From: Phreatobacter sp.
GTDB lineage: Bacteria > Pseudomonadota > Alphaproteobacteria > Rhizobiales > Phreatobacteraceae
Direction of reading: 5' to 3'
Length of the DNA: 64,000 bases
Assembly: GCF_016793595.1 (NCBI RefSeq)
Contig: NZ_JAEULY010000004.1
Location: 1,054,001-1,118,000, forward strand
Shown: piece after piece, positions 51,739 to 60,280 of the stretch
Layout of the letters: each line of letters begins with the position of its first letter
Position numbering within the stretch: the first letter of the stretch is position 1
The notes under the pieces: generated by a model
What the model saw: only the letters and a program-made list of their open reading frames with translations
Databases searched by the model: none
What the model was told of the DNA's origin: nothing
Program-made: the position numbers and the translations under genes

Positions 51739-52509
51739 TCAGCCCCGCAGGAACGCGATCAGCTCCGCGTTGAACGGTTCCGGCGACGTTGCCGAGAAGC
51801 CGTGACCGCCGCTCTCCACCATCCACAGGCGCGCGTTGAGCAAGCCATCGGCGAGACGCTGTGAAGCGGTCCACGGCACGAGGACGTCGTCGCGCGAGGC
51901 GGCGACGAGGGTCTGGTGCGGGATAGCTCGCAATTCGTCCGCCATGTCGAAGGCGAGCAGCGCGGCGATGCGCTTCTCGATCGTGTCCGCGCCCTGGAAA
52001 TGGGCGATGCCGTGCCGCACCTCGGCGTCGACCGCTTCGGCGTTCGCCGAGAGCCAGGCGGCGGAATAGAGGAAGATCGGCTGGGCGTTGACATAGGCCT
52101 CGACGCCGACGTGCCGCAACAGATTGAGCCGCATCGCGAAGCAGCGCGCGGTGTGAGAATCGGCGGCGGCCCAGGCGTTGACGGGCACGAGCTTGCGTAC
52201 GCGCGCGGGCGCGCGTCGCGCGAGCTTCAGGCCGACAATGCCGCCAAGCGCATGACCGACGAAATGGCAGCTGTCGATGCCGCGAGCATCGAGAATCTCG
52301 ACCACGTCATCGGCCATGGCCTCGATGGAATAGCCATCGGGCAGCGGCTCCCTGCTGCCGCCCGTGCCGCGCTGGTCGTAGACGACGACGTGGAAATGCT
52401 CGGCCAGCGCCGCGATCTGCGGGCGCCAGAACGCGCCGGCGCCGCCGAGGCCCGCCGACAGGAGGACGCACTCCCTGTCGGGTGAGCCGAAGCTCTCATG
52501 ATGCAGCAT
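51739..52509 (-). CDS. rutD: RutD-like alpha/beta hydrolase-fold protein
   Basis: A 256-residue alpha/beta-hydrolase fold protein close to E. coli RutD, which is thought to speed decay of carbamate or aminoacrylate in the uracil (Rut) pathway. Shared features are VLLSAGLGGAGAFWRPQI, VVVYDQRGTGGS and, strikingly, GHALGG, where the usual nucleophile Ser is Ala87, as in E. coli RutD. HTARCFAMRLNLLRHVG, PIFLYSAAWLSA, AHFQG and GGHGFSATSPEPFN also match. It is the last gene of the second importer operon, 15 bases after the ATPase gene. Symbol used for homology; the pathway here lacks RutA. Confidence 0.84.
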   Translation of the reverse strand: MLHHESFGSPDRECVLLSAGLGGAGAFWRPQIAALAEHFHVVVYDQRGTGGSREPLPDGYSIEAMADDVVEILDARGIDSCHFVGHALGGIVGLKLARRAPARVRKLVPVNAWAAADSHTARCFAMRLNLLRHVGVEAYVNAQPIFLYSAAWLSANAEAVDAEVRHGIAHFQGADTIEKRIAALLAFDMADELRAIPHQTLVAASRDDVLVPWTASQRLADGLLNARLWMVESGGHGFSATSPEPFNAELIAFLRG

Positions 52510-52524
52510 GATGATGTCCGTCCG

Positions 52525-53313
52525 TCAGGCGGCGAGCTCGATCCCGAGCTCGGACCAGATCGTCTCGAAAAGCTGGTTGAAGCGCGGCAGCGTTCGGATC
52601 TTCAGCGGGTGACGCAGTTCCGGCGCGATATCGACCTGGTGCACCGCCTTCACCCGGCCCGGGCGGCTGGTGATCACGACGATCCGGTCGGCCATGGTGA
52701 TGGCCTCGCCCACGTCGTGCGTGACGAGCACGACGCTGCACTGCCGCTCGCGGATGATGCGCATCACGTCCGACTGCAGGATGAGGCGCGTCTGGCTGTC
52801 GAGCGCCGAAAACGGTTCGTCGAGCAGGATCACCTCGGGAGAGAAGGCCAGCGTCCGCATGAAGGCGACGCGCTGGCGCATGCCGCCGGACAGCGCCGAC
52901 GGATAGGCGTCCTCGAAGCCCTTGAGGCCATAGGCCTCGATCAGCGTCTGGGCGATGCCGGCCGCCTCGCGCGAGGACGTGCCGCGCACTTCAAGGCCGA
53001 TGGTGACGTTGTCGCGGACAGTACGCCAGGGCAGGAGCAGGTCCTTCTGGAGCATGTAGCCGACATGGCCGGTCGCATCGTGGACCGGAACACCGTCGAC
53101 CGCGATGTCGCCGCGCGTCGGCTTCAGCAGGCCGGCGATGATGTTGAACAGGGTGGTCTTGCCGCAGCCGGACGGGCCGACGATGGCGACCACCTCGCCG
53201 CGACCAACCTCGAAGCTGATATCGGCGATGGCCGTCACGGCTTCCGGCGTGTCGGGATTGAAAGTCATCCCGACATTGACGGCCTGCAGGACGGTCGCGG
53301 ATTCATGCGGCAT
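52525..53313 (-). CDS. NitT/TauT-type ABC transporter ATP-binding protein
   Basis: ATPase of 262 residues for the second importer. Walker A is GPSGCGKTTLF, the Q-loop YMLQKDLLLPWRTV, the signature LSGGMRQRVAFMR, Walker B VILLDEPFSALD and the switch His is in LVTHDVGEAI. The ATG at 53313 is preferred over 53319, since GGGAGG lies 6 bases before it and directly abuts the other. The start lies inside the end of the preceding hydrolase gene (11-base overlap), so the two are coupled. Confidence 0.91.
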   Translation of the reverse strand: MPHESATVLQAVNVGMTFNPDTPEAVTAIADISFEVGRGEVVAIVGPSGCGKTTLFNIIAGLLKPTRGDIAVDGVPVHDATGHVGYMLQKDLLLPWRTVRDNVTIGLEVRGTSSREAAGIAQTLIEAYGLKGFEDAYPSALSGGMRQRVAFMRTLAFSPEVILLDEPFSALDSQTRLILQSDVMRIIRERQCSVVLVTHDVGEAITMADRIVVITSRPGRVKAVHQVDIAPELRHPLKIRTLPRFNQLFETIWSELGIELAA

Positions 53314-54124
53314 GGACATCCTCCCGGGCGGTCGCGTGGTCCGCGAGGAACGCGGCGATCGTCTCGTTGAACAGGTCGGGCTCGGTACGGGACAGCGCGT
53401 GCCCCCCGCGCGGCACCGTGACGAGCCGGGATCCGGCGATGCCGCCGGCCAGAAGCTCGGACGAATAGAGCGGGGTCAGGATGTCATCCTCGGCCACCAG
53501 CACCATGGTCGGGCAAGCGATCCGCGACAGGTAGGGCCTGCCGTCGAAGGCCATGATGCCGGCCACGCGCGCGTCCAGGATGGAGGCAGGAGGCGACGCG
53601 GACGCCGCCGACGCGGCCTCCTGATCGAGCGCCGCCTTCCGGTCCTTCACGTAGTAGGGCGGATAGAGGAACACCGGCGTCGCGCGGTGATACTCGGCCT
53701 CGCCCCCGTCACGCAGGATGCGCCGGCGCAGGTCGAGGCACATCTCCATCTGACCGTCGAGGACGGCCCAGCTCGCGTAGAGCACGAGGCTCGCGATCCG
53801 GTCGGGCGCATTGGCGGCGACGACCTGACCGATGGCGCCGCCGGTGGAATGACCGACCAGATGGGCACGGTCGATCTCCAGGTGGTCCATCAGGCGCAGA
53901 AGGTCGTCGGCCATGCCCTCGACCGAATAGCGACCCTCGAAGCGCGAACTGCCACCCGTGCCGCGATGGTCGTGCAGGATCACGCGGCAATTCCGGGAAA
54001 GCGCTGCGACATTCGGCGCCCAGTAGCCGGCGGAGCCGCCGAGACCCGCGACGAGGAGGACGGGATCGCCCTCGCCGGTCACTTCATAGGCGATGTCCAC
54101 GTCGCCAAGTTTCGCGATCGGCAT
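53303..54124 (-). CDS. Alpha/beta hydrolase
   Basis: A 273-residue hydrolase of the same subfamily as RutD but with an intact nucleophile: GHSTGG with Ser93. Other matching parts are VLLVAGLGGSAGYWAPNV, VILHDHRGTGGSSRFEG, the Asp in VLVAEDDILTP and the His in PRGGHALSRTEPDLFNETI, completing the triad. It may cleave an ester, amide or enol-lactone-like intermediate of the pathway. It lies between the permease (10-base gap) and ATPase (overlap) genes of the second importer, an unusual interleaving that ties it to the imported compound. Confidence 0.84.
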   Translation of the reverse strand: MPIAKLGDVDIAYEVTGEGDPVLLVAGLGGSAGYWAPNVAALSRNCRVILHDHRGTGGSSRFEGRYSVEGMADDLLRLMDHLEIDRAHLVGHSTGGAIGQVVAANAPDRIASLVLYASWAVLDGQMEMCLDLRRRILRDGGEAEYHRATPVFLYPPYYVKDRKAALDQEAASAASASPPASILDARVAGIMAFDGRPYLSRIACPTMVLVAEDDILTPLYSSELLAGGIAGSRLVTVPRGGHALSRTEPDLFNETIAAFLADHATAREDVHAA

Positions 54125-54133
54125 GATGCGTCC

Positions 54134-54964
54134 TCACCGCCACTTCAACAGGCGTTCGGCTCGGCCAACGAACCAGTCGAGCACGAGCGCGAGGATCATC
54201 AGGGCGAAGATGCCCGCCCAGACGCCGTTGAGATTGTAGAGCGTGCCGGCATAGTAGATGTGCTGGCCGAGGCCCTGTTCCGCCGAGATGTACTCGCCGA
54301 CCACGGCGCCGATCATCGCGAAGCCGATGTTCAGGCGGAATGCCGAGGCGATCCACGGCACGGAGCCGGGAACGATCACCATCCGGAAGATCTGGAAACG
54401 CGTCGCCCCCAGAGCCTTGAGCATGCGGACATAGTCGTTGTCCACTTCCTGGCTGCCGGCATAGCTGGCGATCATGGCGACGATGAAGGTGATGATAGCG
54501 GCCACGGCGATCTTCGATTCGATGCCGATGCCGAACCAGACGATGATCAGCGGGGCGAGCGCGATCTTCGGCAGGCCGTTGAGCGCCACCATGATCGGGC
54601 GGATCACCGCCGCCGTCGTCGGCGACAGCCAGAGGGCAAGGCCAGCTGCCGAACCGAACAGACTGCCGATCAGGAAGCCGATGACCGATTCCTGCGTGGT
54701 CACCCAGGTATCGATCAGCAGCTTGCCGTCGGTGACGCCCTTGACGAATTCGCGGACGACGCCGCTGGGCTGGCCATAGATGTAGACCGGGATCCAGCCG
54801 GCGCGGATGGCGACTTCCCAGATGGCGAAGAAGCCCGCGATGACGAGGACCTGGTAGATGAGGATGCGGCCGGTGCCGGGCAGCAGGCGCCGCGCGGCCG
54901 GGCGTGCGGGAGCGCTGCCGCGGCTGTCAGCCACGGCCCGCCCCGTCGTCTCGACGCTCGTCAT
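54134..54964 (-). CDS. NitT/TauT-type ABC transporter permease
   Basis: Permease of 276 residues with about six hydrophobic helices. The ATPase-contact loop is seen in YVRMLKALGATRFQIFRMVIVPGSVPWIASAFR. The N-terminal 30 residues are Arg/Ala-rich and cytoplasmic. It starts 2 bases after the rutC-like stop and is followed after 9 bases by the alpha/beta hydrolase gene, so transport and enzyme genes alternate in this operon. Confidence 0.9.
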   Translation of the reverse strand: MTSVETTGRAVADSRGSAPARPAARRLLPGTGRILIYQVLVIAGFFAIWEVAIRAGWIPVYIYGQPSGVVREFVKGVTDGKLLIDTWVTTQESVIGFLIGSLFGSAAGLALWLSPTTAAVIRPIMVALNGLPKIALAPLIIVWFGIGIESKIAVAAIITFIVAMIASYAGSQEVDNDYVRMLKALGATRFQIFRMVIVPGSVPWIASAFRLNIGFAMIGAVVGEYISAEQGLGQHIYYAGTLYNLNGVWAGIFALMILALVLDWFVGRAERLLKWR

Positions 54965-54966
54965 GG

Positions 54967-55353
54967 TCAGCTGCCGACATAGGCCGTGGTGGCGATCTCG
55001 ACGAGGAATTCCGGGCGGACCAGCGGCGCCTGGATGCAGTAGCGCGCGGGCGGCGCTTCCGGGAAATACTCCTTGTAGACCGTGTTCATGGCCGCGTAGT
55101 CCGCGAGGTCCGTCAGGAAGATCTGGTTGAAGACGACGTCCTTCAGCGTGCCGCCGCCAGCCTCGACCACCGACTTGATGCTTTCGAGGACATGACGGGT
55201 CTGGGCCGCGGCGTCGCCGACCGCGAGCGTCTCGCCGTTGGGACCAATGGCGAGCGTGCCGGAGACATAGATGAAGCCGCCGGCCTTGCTGCCCGGGCTA
55301 TAGGGGGCGAGCGGCGGGGCGGAGCCCGGCGGAATGATCGGCTGAACGGCCAT
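54967..55353 (-). CDS. rutC: RutC-like RidA-family deaminase
   Basis: A 128-residue RidA/YjgF family protein with high similarity to E. coli RutC, which hydrolyses 3-aminoacrylate to malonic semialdehyde and ammonia. Shared blocks are [49 protein letters not shown], and [12 protein letters not shown] with Arg104, and the VEIAT Glu119. The match is to the RutC branch rather than general RidA. It lies between the rutB-like gene (30-base gap) and the permease gene (2-base gap). Confidence 0.9.
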   Translation of the reverse strand: MAVQPIIPPGSAPPLAPYSPGSKAGGFIYVSGTLAIGPNGETLAVGDAAAQTRHVLESIKSVVEAGGGTLKDVVFNQIFLTDLADYAAMNTVYKEYFPEAPPARYCIQAPLVRPEFLVEIATTAYVGS

Positions 55354-55383
55354 CTGTCTTCTCCCTGAACTGGTTCTTGTTGG

Positions 55384-56076
55384 TCAGGCCGCCACAGCGG
55401 CGACGCCGTCGCATGCGCGCACGACATCGTCGGTCACGGCCGACCAGCCGAAAAATTTCTCGACGTTGTAGATGGTCGCCTGCTGGATGAAATCCGGCCC
55501 AGCCTGGAAACAGGCGTCATGGACGAGAACCGGGAAATACTCCTTGAAGAAGGCGTCCCGGATCGTCGATTCCACGCAGACATTGGTCGCCACGCCGCAG
55601 ACCAGCAGCGTGTCGATGCGGCGGCTGCGCAGGATGCTGTCCAGCTGGGTGCCGGCGAAGCCGCTGTAGCGCGGCTTCGGCACCACGATGTCGGCCGGAT
55701 CTGGCGTGAGGCCCTCGACCAGCGCGTAGTCCCAGCCGCCCTTGGTCAGCAGCTTGCCGGAGAGTTCCTGCCGGGTGCGCATCAGCTTGAGCGAATTGCC
55801 CTTGCGCTGGTTGACGGAATCCGGACCGCCGGCCTCCTTCAGTTCGGGGTCCCAGCCATTCTGGAGCCAGACTACCTGAGCGCCCGCCCGCCGCACGCTG
55901 CGCGCCAGCCGGTCGATCGTCGGGATGACCTGGTCGGCCGGCGACAGGTCGACGCCGAGATGGCCGAAATAGCCGCCGGGCGAGCAGTAGCCATTCTGCA
56001 TATCGACAATGATCAGCGCCGTGCGGAGCGGATCGAAGGACAGGCTCTCGGGGCTGGCGGCGAGGGTGATGTTCAT
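55384..56076 (-). CDS. rutB: RutB-like ureidoacrylate amidohydrolase (isochorismatase family)
   Basis: A 230-residue cysteine hydrolase strongly like E. coli RutB, which releases carbamate and 3-aminoacrylate from the ureidoacrylate product of RutA. The triad is readable as Asp25 (IIVDMQNGYC), Lys134 (VVPKPRYSGF) and Cys167 (GVATNVCVEST). Specific matches are FQNGWD-like WLQNGWDPELKEAGGPDS, KLLTKGGWDYALV, LDSILRSR and FFGW near the end. The ATG at 56076 follows the binding-protein stop by 14 bases; the longer open frame upstream is antisense-like and not coding. It is the second gene of the operon. Confidence 0.91.
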   Translation of the reverse strand: MNITLAASPESLSFDPLRTALIIVDMQNGYCSPGGYFGHLGVDLSPADQVIPTIDRLARSVRRAGAQVVWLQNGWDPELKEAGGPDSVNQRKGNSLKLMRTRQELSGKLLTKGGWDYALVEGLTPDPADIVVPKPRYSGFAGTQLDSILRSRRIDTLLVCGVATNVCVESTIRDAFFKEYFPVLVHDACFQAGPDFIQQATIYNVEKFFGWSAVTDDVVRACDGVAAVAA

Positions 56077-56090
56077 GATTGTCCTGCTTG

Positions 56091-57158
56091 TCAGCTCGGG
56101 CGGCCGACCTTGGCGGTGGCACGCTCGGCAAAGCCGTTGTCGACCATTTCCTCGTAGGGCCGGGTCGTCCTGATCGCGCCGCCGGCCAGTTCGAAGGCCA
56201 TGTCGGCCTCCCATTCCGCCTTGGAAATGGTCGGATTCTTCGGAATGGCGCTGGACCGCCTGAGGAGATTGTCCGCCGCCGACCGGATGACCGCCTCGGA
56301 GACCTGCGAGAACTCGGCGACCGAGCTCTTCACGAACAGTTCGTTGCCGTCGGCATGGAGTGCGGCCTGAGCCTCGGCGATGGCGTCGCAGAAGGCCTGG
56401 ACCAGCTTCGGATCCTTGTCGATCAGGTCGCGCTTGACCATGGCGGTGGTCCAGGACAACGGGCCGATAATGTCCGAGAACGAGAAGACCGGTTCGAGAT
56501 TGAACTGCTGCTTGGAAATGCTGACGTCCCACTCGAACATGGTCGCGACATCGGCCCGGCCGTCGAGGACGGCCTGCGCCTGCGCGCCGTTCGGGAGCTG
56601 GAGGAAGCGAACGCCGGCCTTGTCGGGCTCGAAGCCGCCGCGCTCCTTCATGGCGAAGGTCGGCGTCTGGATGGTCGAAGACGGATAGCGCAGGGTCGCG
56701 ATCGTCTTGCCGCGGAAATCGCCGATCGCCTTGATCGGCGATCCGGGTTTGGCGACCGCCCACATGGCGACGCCGCCGACGATCTTGGCGACGTTGACGA
56801 GCTTGGCGCCCTCGTTGGCTGCGTTAACCGACATGCCCGCGCCGGTCACCGCGAAGGAGGCATTGCCGGAGAGCACGACCGGCACGGCGAGCGCGATGCC
56901 GCCGGCCGAGGACACCGTCACGTCGAGCCCGTGCTTGCGGAAGAAGCCACCGTGCTTGGCCGCATAGACCGACACGTACATGCCGAGATGGATGGCTTCG
57001 GTAACACGCACGGGGATCGCGGCCTGCGCAAGCGCCGGGCTGCCGAGCTTGCCGAAGACGGCCGCCAGCGCGCCGGCGCCCGTGCCGAGAACGACCGTGC
57101 GCCGGCTGGCGAGGGCAAGCGCCGGAGCGGCAGGGCGGTTCGGATTTTCGGTCTGCAT
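56091..57158 (-). CDS. NitT/TauT-type ABC transporter substrate-binding protein
   Basis: Periplasmic binding protein of 355 residues, NMT1/SsuA-like. The signal is twin-arginine-like (SRRTVVLGTGAGAL) and ends near PALAQA. The mature part has IHLGMYVSVYAAKHGGFFRKHGLDVTV, followed by ALAVPVVLSGNASFAVTGAG. It opens the operon binding protein, rutB, rutC, permease, hydrolase, ATPase, rutD. The ATG at 57158 has GAGGGG 7 bases upstream and is preferred to the TTG at 57164. That ribosome site lies in a hairpin. Confidence 0.89.
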   Translation of the reverse strand: MQTENPNRPAAPALALASRRTVVLGTGAGALAAVFGKLGSPALAQAAIPVRVTEAIHLGMYVSVYAAKHGGFFRKHGLDVTVSSAGGIALAVPVVLSGNASFAVTGAGMSVNAANEGAKLVNVAKIVGGVAMWAVAKPGSPIKAIGDFRGKTIATLRYPSSTIQTPTFAMKERGGFEPDKAGVRFLQLPNGAQAQAVLDGRADVATMFEWDVSISKQQFNLEPVFSFSDIIGPLSWTTAMVKRDLIDKDPKLVQAFCDAIAEAQAALHADGNELFVKSSVAEFSQVSEAVIRSAADNLLRRSSAIPKNPTISKAEWEADMAFELAGGAIRTTRPYEEMVDNGFAERATAKVGRPS

Positions 57159-57165
57159 GTGCAAT

Positions 57166-57185
57166 CCCCTCTTCTGATTGAGGGG
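57166..57185 (-). promoter_or_regulatory. Hairpin enclosing the ribosome site of the rutBCD-importer operon
   Basis: In the transcript, CCCCTC (57185 to 57180) can pair with the ribosome site GAGGGG (57171 to 57166) across an 8-base loop, AATCAGAA. The ATG follows 7 bases later. The stem is perfect and GC-rich, so it could limit translation of the first gene unless opened. Whether it responds to a ligand or protein is unknown. Confidence 0.45.
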
Positions 57186-57256
57186 AAGCCTAGATGGCCG
57201 GGCGTGTTGTTCAAAGACGAGAATTGGTCATGCGATCTTGACGAAAAGGCAACACC

Positions 57257-58219
57257 TCAACGATTGCGCACCTGGACATCGACGAGGTTCTGGATCTGCG
57301 CGACCAGCACTTTCAGGAAGTCGGCGGCAGCATGGGACAACGGCCTGTCGCGATGGATGCTGACGCTGGAGCGGGACGTACGGAACTCCCGGTCGGAGAT
57401 GGGAATGGCGATCAGCGATCCCGCCGCCAGTTCCCGCACCACGGTCAGCGCCGGCATGAAGGCGATGGCATTGCCTGTCGCGGCAAGGGTCTTGGTGAGT
57501 TCGAGGGAATTGGTGGTGACCAGCACGCGCGGATCGTAGCCGCGGTTTGCCACCGCCGTATCGAATACCTGACGGAGGCCGAAGCTCTGGACGGGAAGCG
57601 CGAGCTGCTCGGTGCACAGCTCGGCGAGCGACAGGCTCTCACGGCCGGCATAGCGATGGGACGGCGCGACGAGGCAGGAAATGCCCTCCTTGAACTCCGC
57701 CACGACCTCGATCTCGGGACGCGACACAGCGTTGAAGGTGATGCCGATATCGGCTTCGTCCTCCAGCAGCGCCTCGACGATCCGGTCGGTGGAGTCGGTG
57801 TATACCCGGAACGAGATGTTGGGATAGCGCTGGTTGAAGTCGGACAGGATGCCCGGCAGCAGACCGGTGACGAAGCCCTCGATGACCCACAGGCTGATCC
57901 TGCCCCGCCGCAGCCCCATCAGGTCGTCGATACCGGAACGGGCCCGCTCCAGGTCACGGAAGACGCGATGGCTCTGGCGCGCCAGCACCTCGCCGGCCGG
58001 CATCAGCCTCACCCCGGTCTTGAAGCGCTTGAACAGTTCGGTGCCGAGCTCCGCCTCCAGCAGCGCGATCTGGCGGCTGACGGCCGACGGCGCGACATGG
58101 AGGCGGTCGGCCGCCTTGCGGATCGAGCCAAGGCGGGCGACCTCGTTGAAATAGCGAAGGGCGAGGAATCTCAACTGCCGTGCCTCCAGCCGCGCATGGA
58201 TATGCAGCGTCCTTAGCAC
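57257..58219 (-). CDS. LysR-family transcriptional regulator
   Basis: A LysR-type regulator of up to 320 residues. The helix-turn-helix reads GSIRKAADRLHVAPSAVSRQIALLEAELG, and the effector domain opens GRISLWVIEGFVTGLLPGIL. It lies 98 bases upstream of the rutBCD-importer operon in the same direction and is its most likely regulator, taking the place of the TetR-type RutR. The coordinates use a GTG at 58219 that has no clear ribosome site. A TTG at 58174, with GGAGG 8 bases upstream, would give a start (RFLALRYFNEV) more usual for the family. Confidence 0.87.
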   Translation of the reverse strand: MLRTLHIHARLEARQLRFLALRYFNEVARLGSIRKAADRLHVAPSAVSRQIALLEAELGTELFKRFKTGVRLMPAGEVLARQSHRVFRDLERARSGIDDLMGLRRGRISLWVIEGFVTGLLPGILSDFNQRYPNISFRVYTDSTDRIVEALLEDEADIGITFNAVSRPEIEVVAEFKEGISCLVAPSHRYAGRESLSLAELCTEQLALPVQSFGLRQVFDTAVANRGYDPRVLVTTNSLELTKTLAATGNAIAFMPALTVVRELAAGSLIAIPISDREFRTSRSSVSIHRDRPLSHAAADFLKVLVAQIQNLVDVQVRNR

Positions 58220-58344
58220 AGGAGCACCGCGCTTCAGGCGCGATCAGCGGCACGCTGCCCAGCCCTCCGCATGCCGGCGCCGCGATCTGCGTTGCGATGC
58301 GGCCGTGAAGCAGCCCGGCCGGTTTCGCCTTCAGGTTCGCTCTG

Positions 58345-60111
58345 TCAGGAAGGCACCCCGAAAACGGGCGTCGGCAGCCCCTCGAACCGCGCCTTGAGCT
58401 GGATCGCCAGGTAGCGCGAGTAGTGCCGCGACTGCGCGAGATTGCCGCCGTGGAACCAGAGCCCCTCCTGCGCGGTCGGCTTCCACATGTTGCGCAGTTC
58501 GCCGACCCAAGGTCCGGGATCGCGCGCCGTGCCGGACCCCATGCCCCAGCAGGGCCCGACCCTGTCGGCAACCTCCGGCGAGATGAGTTCGGCCGCCCAG
58601 CCGGTCATGGAGCCGTAGCCGGTGGCATAGACGACGAGATCGGCGGGCAGCCTCGTCCCGTCGTCGAGCAAGACCGCATCCTCGGAAAGACCTGCAACGC
58701 CGACGCCGCTTCGCAAGGCGATCTGCCGCGTGGCGATGAGTTCCGATGCGCCGACGTCGATGTAGTAGCCGGAGCCCCGACGCGGATACATGAGCCCGAG
58801 GCCCGTCTCGTCCTCGCCGAAGGTCAGCTGGAAGCCGACGGCGCGCAGCGCATCATAGAACGCCGCGTCGTCCCGCTTCATGCGTTCGACAACCGGTTTC
58901 AGGAACTGCGGCAGCACGGCGAAGGGCGTCGAGGCGACCGTCAGGTCGGCCTTGTCGACATCGATGCCGGCCCTCAGCGCCGCCTCGGAATAGAGCGACC
59001 AGCCGAGCCGCTGCACCGTCTCGGATCGCACGACCAGCGTCGGCGACCGCTGGATCATCGTCACCTCCGCGCCATGCTCCCAGAGGCCGGCCGCTATGTC
59101 GTGGGCCGAGTTGTTCGCGCCGACGATCACGCAGCGCTTGCCGGCATAACCTTCGCCGCCGGAATGAGCGCTGGAATGGTGCTGGATACCGCGAAACAGA
59201 TCCTGTCCCGGAAAGTGTGGCACTTGCGGCTTGCCGGACATGCCGGTGGCCAGCACGAGATGCGTCGGGCGGAGGGTCACAAGCTCGCCGGCGCGGTCGA
59301 CCTCGACGGTCCACTCGCCACGCGCGGCATCGTAGGCCGCCTTCCGGCAGGTCGTGCCCGTCCAGAGATCGAGTTCCATGATCGAGGCATAGGCCTCGAG
59401 CCAGTCGCCTATCTTGTCCTTCGGCGTGAAGACGGGCCAGTGATCCGGGAACGGCAGGTAGGGCATGTGGTCGAACCAGACGGGATCGTGCAGGCAGAGC
59501 GAGCGGTAGCGGTTGCGCCACGCGTCGCCCGCCCGCGGGTGCCGGTCGACGATCAGGGCCGGCACGCCGATCTGCTTCAGGCGCGCGCCGAGGCCAAGAC
59601 CGCCCTGGCCGCCGCCGACGATCAGCACATAGGGCTGCCGATCATAACCGAGCCGGGCATCGGCAGCGCGCTGGTCGGCCCAGGTGGCGCGGTCGCGCAC
59701 GGCGCCATGCGTCGTGCCCAACGACCGCGTTTCGCCGCTCTTCTCCTCGTACCCCTTCAGTTCGCGCAGCGTCGTCAGCAGGGTCCAGCAGCGGCCGTCC
59801 CTCACGCGCGCGTGCCCGCGCCCGCGCCCGACCTTCGTCTCGAAGGTGAACCAGAACTCGACGCCGGCGTCGGACGTGCGCGGCTCGCCATCGAGCGTCC
59901 ATGCCGAGGCTCTCGTATCCCGCCCCCGGCTCGCCAGCATGGCGGCGATGGCGGCCCGCCCCTCCAGCGTCGCGATGTTCCAGGTGAAGGCGACGAAGTC
60001 ACGCCAGTAGCATTCGTCGAGGAAGAGCTCTGCCGCCCTGGCCGGGTCATCGCGCGAGAGAAGCTCGGAAAAGGCCGAAAGCCAGCGCGACGCCTCGCCT
60101 CGTGCATCCAT
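58345..60111 (-). CDS. NTF2-like domain fused to flavin-containing monooxygenase
   Basis: A 588-residue two-part enzyme. Residues about 5-130 look like an NTF2/SnoaL-type domain (DECYWRDFVAFTWNIATLEGRAAIAAML). A flavin monooxygenase follows, with an FAD-binding GGGQGG near residue 166, an FMO-type block (FPGQDLFRGIQHHSSAHSGG) and an NADP-binding motif GANNSAHD near residue 333. Such enzymes hydroxylate or oxidise N- or S-containing or carbonyl substrates. It is divergent from a class III aminotransferase gene. It lies 125 bases upstream of the LysR gene. Substrate unknown; it could be the oxygenase the rut-like module lacks, but this is speculation. Confidence 0.86.
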   Translation of the reverse strand: MDARGEASRWLSAFSELLSRDDPARAAELFLDECYWRDFVAFTWNIATLEGRAAIAAMLASRGRDTRASAWTLDGEPRTSDAGVEFWFTFETKVGRGRGHARVRDGRCWTLLTTLRELKGYEEKSGETRSLGTTHGAVRDRATWADQRAADARLGYDRQPYVLIVGGGQGGLGLGARLKQIGVPALIVDRHPRAGDAWRNRYRSLCLHDPVWFDHMPYLPFPDHWPVFTPKDKIGDWLEAYASIMELDLWTGTTCRKAAYDAARGEWTVEVDRAGELVTLRPTHLVLATGMSGKPQVPHFPGQDLFRGIQHHSSAHSGGEGYAGKRCVIVGANNSAHDIAAGLWEHGAEVTMIQRSPTLVVRSETVQRLGWSLYSEAALRAGIDVDKADLTVASTPFAVLPQFLKPVVERMKRDDAAFYDALRAVGFQLTFGEDETGLGLMYPRRGSGYYIDVGASELIATRQIALRSGVGVAGLSEDAVLLDDGTRLPADLVVYATGYGSMTGWAAELISPEVADRVGPCWGMGSGTARDPGPWVGELRNMWKPTAQEGLWFHGGNLAQSRHYSRYLAIQLKARFEGLPTPVFGVPS

Positions 60112-60129
60112 TGCCAGCCGCCTCCCCGC

Positions 60130-60142
60130 ATCCTGTCAGGAT
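60130..60142. promoter_or_regulatory. Short inverted repeat between divergent FMO and aminotransferase genes
   Basis: ATCCTG-T-CAGGAT, a perfect 6-base inverted repeat, lies 19 bases before the monooxygenase ATG in the 169-base divergent gap. It could be an operator or a hairpin in the monooxygenase leader. No other element is evident in this gap. Confidence 0.3.
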
Positions 60143-60280
60143 CATCGTGCGGCACCGCAGACGCAGCCGGCAATGCGCCCGAATGACGGGCTGGCGTGCA
60201 CGCTGGCGCAAGGCTGTCCCGCGCGTGACGGTACGGCGCCCCCGCGCATAGGATGAGCCATCCACCGTCGGAGATGCGCC

